In this document: positions 6,156 through 9,816 of the stretch, piece after piece
How positions within the stretch are numbered: the stretch's first letter is position 1
Layout: each line of letters opens with the position of its first letter
Assembly (NCBI GenBank): GCA_028701815.1
Contig: JAQVPY010000074.1
Span: forward strand, 1 to 9,816
DNA from: Bacteroidales bacterium
Lineage (GTDB): Bacteria > Bacteroidota > Bacteroidia > Bacteroidales > BM520
Reading direction: 5' to 3'
DNA: 9,816 nt
The notes under the pieces: generated by a model
The model's input: the letters and a program-made list of their open reading frames with translations, nothing else
Database searches by the model: none
What the model was told of the DNA's origin: nothing
Position numbers and translations under genes: made by a program

Positions 6156-7373
6156 CTATTTCCTGCTGCTAGGAGGACCAGGCATAAAAGGTGAACGCTC
6201 TGTCGAAGAACTCGATGAACCGGTCGCAAATTTGTCTTCTCCACCGGAATTACTTCCAACAAGACCTAAGGTGGCTTCGATTACAATCTCCGTGCCTTCT
6301 TCTATTCCTCCGGTTATCTCTGTGAGAGAGCTGTTTGATATGCCTATCTCAACGGGAATAGCAGTGAAAACATTACCCTTAAGTGTCCATAACTTGTTCT
6401 CGCCTTCGCAGTTTATGATCTTGTTCTCGGGTCCAATAAACGGTGGTTCCGGCATGAACTTCAGCGCTTTTGTCGGAGCGCATATAATATTTTGCTTGTC
6501 AATGACATAGATGGTGACATTCGCTGTCAGACCAGGCTTTAATTTTAAATCCGGATTAGGCGCGTTTATAACAACCTCGTATGTTACAACATTACTCGTC
6601 GTGGTGGCTTCTAGACGAACCTGTGTCACCTCTCCTTCGAAAGTGGTTCCCGGATATGCGTCAACGGAAAATTCGACTCTCTGTCCTTCGGCTACATTGC
6701 CTATATCGGCTTCGTCAACGTCAGCTACAACCTGCATCTGTGTTAAATCATTCGCAATGGTGAAAAGGGTAGGAGTGCTGAACGAGGCCGCTACCGTCTG
6801 CCCTTCTTCTACCGCCTTACTTAACACAACTCCATCAATGGGCGAATAAATGGTGGCATAACCTAAATTGGTTTCCGCACTGGCTAAATTGATTAAACTG
6901 ATTTCATAGCTCGTCTTTGCTTTCGCATAATTATAATATGCTAACTCATATTCGGTATCGCTGACAAGAGATTTCTCATGTAATGTCTTTGTTCGCTGAT
7001 ATATCTTCTCCTGATACTCATATTCGGTTAACGCATTATCCCGGTTGCTCTTCCTTGATGATAAATCATTTAAAAGCGTTGTCTTGTCAAGTTCCGCTAT
7101 GACCTGACCCTTTGTTACTTCGCTGTTGTAATCGACATATAGTTTGTTTACGATTCCGGAGACTTGTGTGCCGACTTCAACCTGAACTATTGGCTCAATG
7201 GTTCCCGTTGCAGTTACGGAACTGCTGATTGTGCCACGACCTATCGTTCCTGTTACAAAGGTAGTCTTATAGTCAGACTTCTTTCCTGATAATAAAAGCC
7301 ATATTACCGCTGCTACTATTATAGCACAAACAACTATTATAGTTATTATTCTGTTTCTTTTCCTTCTATTCAT
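6156..7373 (-). CDS. MacA-like periplasmic adaptor (membrane fusion protein)
   Basis: This 405-residue protein (HlyD/RND-adaptor superfamily, MacA type) bridges the permease and the outer-membrane channel. A basic N terminus is followed by one membrane anchor (about 9-28); no lipobox is present. The first half of the lipoyl/barrel-sandwich domain spans about 65-96 (VGTQVSGIVNKLYV). A coiled-coil hairpin rich in Glu, Lys and Tyr covers about 97-170. The second lipoyl half follows (ATIYSPIDGVVLSKAVEEG). Next come a beta-barrel with LKLKPGLTANVTIYV and a membrane-proximal domain. The end is an unusual Gly/Ser-rich, probably disordered tail of about 33 residues with SSSSS. It lies between the TolC-like gene (11 nt) and the ATPase gene (27 nt). 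The order adaptor-ATPase-permease matches split MacAB systems. Its exact substrate is not predictable. Confidence 0.92.
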   Translation of the reverse strand: MNRRKRNRIITIIVVCAIIVAAVIWLLLSGKKSDYKTTFVTGTIGRGTISSSVTATGTIEPIVQVEVGTQVSGIVNKLYVDYNSEVTKGQVIAELDKTTLLNDLSSRKSNRDNALTEYEYQEKIYQRTKTLHEKSLVSDTEYELAYYNYAKAKTSYEISLINLASAETNLGYATIYSPIDGVVLSKAVEEGQTVAASFSTPTLFTIANDLTQMQVVADVDEADIGNVAEGQRVEFSVDAYPGTTFEGEVTQVRLEATTTSNVVTYEVVINAPNPDLKLKPGLTANVTIYVIDKQNIICAPTKALKFMPEPPFIGPENKIINCEGENKLWTLKGNVFTAIPVEIGISNSSLTEITGGIEEGTEIVIEATLGLVGSNSGGEDKFATGSSSSSTERSPFMPGPPSSRK

Positions 7374-7384
7374 CGCGTTTTATT

Positions 7385-8701
7385 TTAATTGTTATATTTC
7401 CCTTGATAAATGTCTAATAACATCAGACTTAATATTGCCATATATTTTGATTGGATAACCTCTTGCTGAGCAGAAATATAGCTATTCCTTTCAGTCAAAA
7501 GTTCCGTCGTGTTCTTCATGCCGAGATTAAACTGTTCTTCTATGAGATTATAGCTTATTTCTGCTGCACTCAATTTTTCAATCGCAGCACGGAAACGTTC
7601 CTGCGAACTTGAAGCATCAAGCCACAAGCTTTCAATCGTCTGATATAAAGTCTTCTCTTCATCAATATAGTCCAACTCACTGCTTTTAACCTGTAATTGA
7701 GCTTTCTCAACACTGCTTTTCGTCTGTCGCTTATCTAATATCGGTACCGAAAGACTGATTCCTACACTGTTGTTCCAGCTTCTTCCAACCTGCTCAAAAA
7801 ATGGATATATACTGTTGTTGCCGTGATTGATTCCACTACTTGCACTTAATGATATGTTGGGGAGATATCCTGCTTTAGCTATTTCAACATTCATGCTTGC
7901 GTTGTCGATCGACAATTTGCTGCTCTGGATCTCTGGTCTTACCGCTAACGCCTGCTCAAATACATACTGCTTCGTCGGTAAAGCTATCAAGATGTCATCA
8001 TCATTATATTCCGGAATATCAATTTCTACAGTGACATCGCCACCGAGTTCCAATAACTGCTTTAATTGTAATTTCATGTTGTCTAACGACGCCTGTGCAC
8101 TTACCAGCTGATATTTGGCATCGGAGTATTGTGATGATAATTGTGCATAATCCGATTTTGATATTGAGCCGACGTTTAGCATTTCTTCCGCTCTGTCGAC
8201 CTGCGCTTTGGAAACTGATACCGAGTTTTCGCGTGTCTTTACCGTTTCGTTTGCGTATAAAATATTGACGTATGCGTTAGAGATGGCTTCAATTACAGAA
8301 TTCTCTGTGATCGCTGTGCTTAATTCCGCCACCATGTTGCTTAATTCACTTTGTTTAACATTCTTCTTGCGCGTGCCATCATAAACAGTCCATGACGCCC
8401 CAAGATTGTATTGCCCGCCAAAATTACTCTTATCATTTGCTTCAACAAAAGGAGCGTACGAATAAGTGTAACCCGTGGAAAATGATAGACTCGGAAGATA
8501 TGCCCCTTTGGCAGCCTTCGTGTTTATCAAACTCTCTTCGTATGAAATTTTACTTTTCAAAATGCTGATGTTTTGCTCTCGCGCATAATCTATGCACTTG
8601 GATAGATTCCATACTAATGTGCTGTCCTGACTCTTTGCTGAAAAAATCGTTAAAAACAGTGTCGCACAAATGCCGATAAATCTAATGATTCTGTTTCGCA
8701 T
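7385..8701 (-). CDS. TolC-like outer membrane efflux protein
   Basis: This is a 438-residue outer-membrane channel of the OEP/TolC family and the first gene of the pump operon. The signal peptide is residues 1-24, with likely cleavage after Ala-Lys-Ser, leaving Gln25 as the first mature residue. The mature protein shows the family's two similar halves, each with long helices rich in Ala, Gln, Ser and Glu (for example SKAQVDRAEEMLNVGSIS and SYNLIEEQFNLGMKNTTEL) alternating with short amphipathic strands (LSFSTGYTYSYAP, NISLSASSGIN). The C-terminal 'FNLG' and 'LTERNSYISAQQEVIQSKY' pattern is typical. As a trimer it would form the outer-membrane exit duct that docks with the MacA-like adaptor. 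A good promoter lies just upstream, giving a short A-rich leader of about 20 nt with no Shine-Dalgarno sequence. Confidence 0.93.
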   Translation of the reverse strand: MRNRIIRFIGICATLFLTIFSAKSQDSTLVWNLSKCIDYAREQNISILKSKISYEESLINTKAAKGAYLPSLSFSTGYTYSYAPFVEANDKSNFGGQYNLGASWTVYDGTRKKNVKQSELSNMVAELSTAITENSVIEAISNAYVNILYANETVKTRENSVSVSKAQVDRAEEMLNVGSISKSDYAQLSSQYSDAKYQLVSAQASLDNMKLQLKQLLELGGDVTVEIDIPEYNDDDILIALPTKQYVFEQALAVRPEIQSSKLSIDNASMNVEIAKAGYLPNISLSASSGINHGNNSIYPFFEQVGRSWNNSVGISLSVPILDKRQTKSSVEKAQLQVKSSELDYIDEEKTLYQTIESLWLDASSSQERFRAAIEKLSAAEISYNLIEEQFNLGMKNTTELLTERNSYISAQQEVIQSKYMAILSLMLLDIYQGKYNN

Positions 8702-8725
8702 ATTTTTGTCTTTTATTTAACTCGG

Positions 8726-8756
8726 CAAAAATAGATCTTCATAATATGTAAATCAA
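8726..8756 (-). promoter_or_regulatory. Promoter of the efflux operon
   Basis: On the - strand TTG (8756-8754) is followed after 20 bp by TATTTTTG (8733-8726), a full match to TTG / TAnnTTTG. The predicted start, near 8720, leaves about 20 nt of leader. The -33 element overlaps a small dyad, ATCAA (8752-8756) and TTGAT (8763-8767) with a 6-bp spacer, which could be an operator. This is the only strong promoter found for the seven-gene operon. Confidence 0.65.
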
Positions 8757-8773
8757 CTTATATTGATGAATCA

Positions 8774-8802
8774 GCCGTTTAGATAGATGTAATGCTGTTT
8801 TT
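8774..8802 (+). promoter_or_regulatory. Candidate LytTR-type direct repeat upstream of the efflux promoter
   Basis: GCCGTTTAG (8774-8782) and GCTGTTTTT (8794-8802) form an imperfect direct repeat with a 20-bp period, two helical turns. Against the published LytTR half-site pattern [TA][AC][CA]GTTN[AG][TG], the first fits at eight of nine positions and the second at about six. The pair sits roughly 20-50 bp upstream of the -33 element of the TolC-like gene, a normal place for an activator. It equally flanks the divergent cytidylyltransferase promoter. The match is short and found by eye, so it is a lead only. Confidence 0.25.
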
Positions 8803-8838
8803 TATCGACGAATTATCTTTTGAATAGCTATTATTAAG

Positions 8839-8846
8839 TATCTTTG
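8839..8846 (+). promoter_or_regulatory. -7 element ahead of the cytidylyltransferase gene
   Basis: TATCTTTG is a perfect TAnnTTTG box and ends only 4 nt before the ATG at 8851. The nearest TTTG upstream (8819-8822) is 16 bp away, shorter than usual. Transcription would begin at or next to the start codon, leaving essentially no 5' leader. Confidence 0.55.
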
Positions 8847-8850
8847 CATT

Positions 8851-9519
8851 ATGAATGTTGCTGTAATTTTAGCCGGAGGAAACGGCCTGCGCATGGGAGG
8901 TGATATGCCCAAACAATTTATGAAGATAGATGGCAAATATATGTTACAATATTCTATAGAAGCCTTCTCTCAAAATAAGAATATTGATGAAATTGCCATC
9001 GTAGTTAACCCGAATTATTTAAAGCAAGCGGAGGATATTATTTTTTCCAACGATTACGATAAGGTGAGAATGATTATAAAGGGCGGTAGGGAACGATATG
9101 ATTCTACTTATCATGCTGTTATGACTTATTCAAATATGAATAGAAATAAATATAATATTCTATTCCATGATGCTGCCCGTCCTTTTGTTTCTCAGCGAAT
9201 TATTGACGATGTTGTTGAGGCTCTGAAAACTTTTCGTGCCGTAGCAGTGGCGTTGCCTGCCACCGAAACTATCGTCAGGGTTGAGGATGCCAAGGTCTCC
9301 TCTGTGCCCGACAGAAGATTGTTGTATCGCGCCCAAACGCCACAGGGATTTGATATCAATGTCATCAAAAAGGCATACGAAATTGCTTTTAATGACCCCG
9401 ACTTTTATGCATCCGACGACTGCGGTATTGTGTCTAAGTACCTCCCTGACATACCTATTGGTGTCGTTGCCGGAGAAGAACAGAATGTTAAAATCACGTA
9501 CGAGTCTGATTTAAAATAA
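8851..9519 (+). CDS. IspD/TarI-family cytidylyltransferase (2-C-methyl-D-erythritol 4-phosphate or ribitol-5-phosphate type)
   Basis: This 222-residue cytoplasmic nucleotidyltransferase transfers CMP from CTP to a sugar-alcohol phosphate. If it is IspD the product is CDP-methylerythritol for isoprenoid synthesis by the MEP pathway. If it is TarI/Bcs1-like the product is CDP-ribitol for surface polymers. The CTP-binding loop LAGGNGLRMGGDMPKQF (7-23) has Arg14 and Lys21. GGRERYDST (78-86), HDAARPF (106-112), Thr140, Arg155/156, AQTPQGF (161-167) and Lys214 in NVKIT match the family's active-site residues. The segment at 190-215 (DCGIVSKYLP, then VVAGEEQNVKIT) resembles my memory of the Bcs1/TarI branch more than typical Bacteroides IspD. 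The chain ends right after Asp-Leu-Lys, lacking the short C-terminal helix most members have. It starts directly after a -7 box and stands alone, 3 nt from a convergent gene, with no capsule or MEP genes visible. Confidence 0.85.
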   Translation: MNVAVILAGGNGLRMGGDMPKQFMKIDGKYMLQYSIEAFSQNKNIDEIAIVVNPNYLKQAEDIIFSNDYDKVRMIIKGGRERYDSTYHAVMTYSNMNRNKYNILFHDAARPFVSQRIIDDVVEALKTFRAVAVALPATETIVRVEDAKVSSVPDRRLLYRAQTPQGFDINVIKKAYEIAFNDPDFYASDDCGIVSKYLPDIPIGVVAGEEQNVKITYESDLK

Positions 9520-9522
9520 GTT

Positions 9523-9816
9523 CTATTTGTTGTAGCTGATATTCTGTTTTTTATACCTTTTCATATAAAGGGCGTACCATATACATGCGCCGAGAGTGAT
9601 CACTCCTGCTATCATGTAACCTAACGTGTGCGGTAGCTTTAGACCTTCTCTTGCGATGAGGATATATGATGATACTACCATCGTCATAAAAAGTGCCGGA
9701 AACAGCGAGATAAAATAGAACTTCCTGTTTTTGAAAAGATAGACAGTAATTGTCCATAATGTTACGCAGGCGAGAACCTGATTGCACCACGCAAAATATC
9801 TCCAGATGATTTCAAA
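9523..9816 (-). CDS. cstA: Carbon starvation protein CstA, C-terminal part (runs off the window)
   Basis: Reading the - strand from the right edge gives an open frame of 97 residues to a TAG at 9523-9525; the start lies beyond 9816. It begins with the CstA-typical stretch IWRYFAWCNQVLACVTLWTI, followed by a polar turn (KNRKFYF), a second membrane helix ISLFPALFMTMVVSSYIL, and a third, IAGVITLGACIWYALYM, before a basic tail. CstA proteins are large multi-pass transporters, linked in E. coli to peptide and pyruvate uptake under carbon limitation, and this is the last three helices or so. No ATG lies at the proper start because the gene is cut, so a start-codon-based search misses it. Its stop is 3 nt from the stop of the convergent cytidylyltransferase gene. 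Confidence 0.85.
   Translation of the reverse strand, partial: FEIIWRYFAWCNQVLACVTLWTITVYLFKNRKFYFISLFPALFMTMVVSSYILIAREGLKLPHTLGYMIAGVITLGACIWYALYMKRYKKQNISYNK

Noticed and set aside
5953..6849. Two long + strand frames (185 and 112 residues)
   Set aside because: They lie opposite the ATPase and adaptor genes, whose motifs are unambiguous. The products have no recognisable domain.
9481..9552. CAGAAT / ATTCTG plus six T as a terminator for the cytidylyltransferase gene
   Set aside because: The loop would be 54 nt and most extra pairs use the T-run itself, so it is not a convincing intrinsic terminator.
9505..9560. Frameshift as the cause of the short cytidylyltransferase C terminus
   Set aside because: Neither other frame after 9519 continues with a helix typical of the family; both soon hit stops, and the opposing gene begins 3 nt later.
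9551..9790. 79-residue - strand reading frame with an ATG
   Set aside because: It is out of frame with the CstA C-terminal sequence covering the same DNA, and its product is basic and has no family features.
1..9816. tRNA, rRNA, CRISPR, transposase, phage or toxin-antitoxin elements
   Set aside because: None was seen on either strand. Apart from the repeat block at the left edge the window is ordinary, densely coding chromosome.

Overview
The window reads as a chromosomal segment of a Bacteroidota bacterium, most likely a member of the Bacteroidales. The signs are start regions with the Bacteroidota-type promoter (TTG, about 20 bp, TAnnTTTG) rather than -35/-10 boxes, no clear Shine-Dalgarno sequences, a lipoprotein signal ending in a TSC lipobox, AT-rich DNA, and family members (MauE/DoxX-thioredoxin fusion, split MacA/MacB pump, LytS/LytTR pair, CstA) whose sequence style fits that phylum. 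The species cannot be told from the sequence.

Layout. Positions 1-285 hold no recognisable gene. The stretch is locally G-rich, with a twice-repeated 12-mer, a threefold 11-mer and two tiny reading frames of unknown status, and it ends in a good promoter. On the + strand follow a 76-residue Cys-containing lipoprotein (352-582), an intrinsic terminator (608-639) and a MauE/DoxX-thioredoxin membrane protein (659-1576). Its stop codon overlaps that of a convergent gene.

From 8701 down to 1573 the - strand carries seven closely packed genes: TolC-like outer membrane protein, MacA-like adaptor, ABC ATPase, MacB-like permease, LytS-type histidine kinase, LytTR response regulator, and the quinone methyltransferase MenG/UbiE. 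Gaps are 2 to 27 nt. The first four form a complete tripartite efflux system spanning both membranes. The kinase and regulator are probably its sensor and transcription factor. MenG, the last step of menaquinone synthesis, sits 4 nt after the regulator. A consensus -7 box just before the kinase gene suggests that the last three genes can also be transcribed separately.

A 149-bp divergent intergenic region (8702-8850) separates the pump operon from a + strand IspD/TarI-family cytidylyltransferase (8851-9519). Three bases after its stop, on the - strand, is the 3' end of a carbon-starvation protein (CstA) gene that runs off the window.

I see no wholly new defence or mobile system. The points most worth a second look are a recurring TTTG-N4/5-ATG arrangement that predicts leaderless transcripts for three genes, the regulator-menG linkage inside an efflux operon, a pair of possible LytTR-type repeats upstream of the pump promoter, the ambiguous identity of the cytidylyltransferase, and the repeat-rich first 250 bases.
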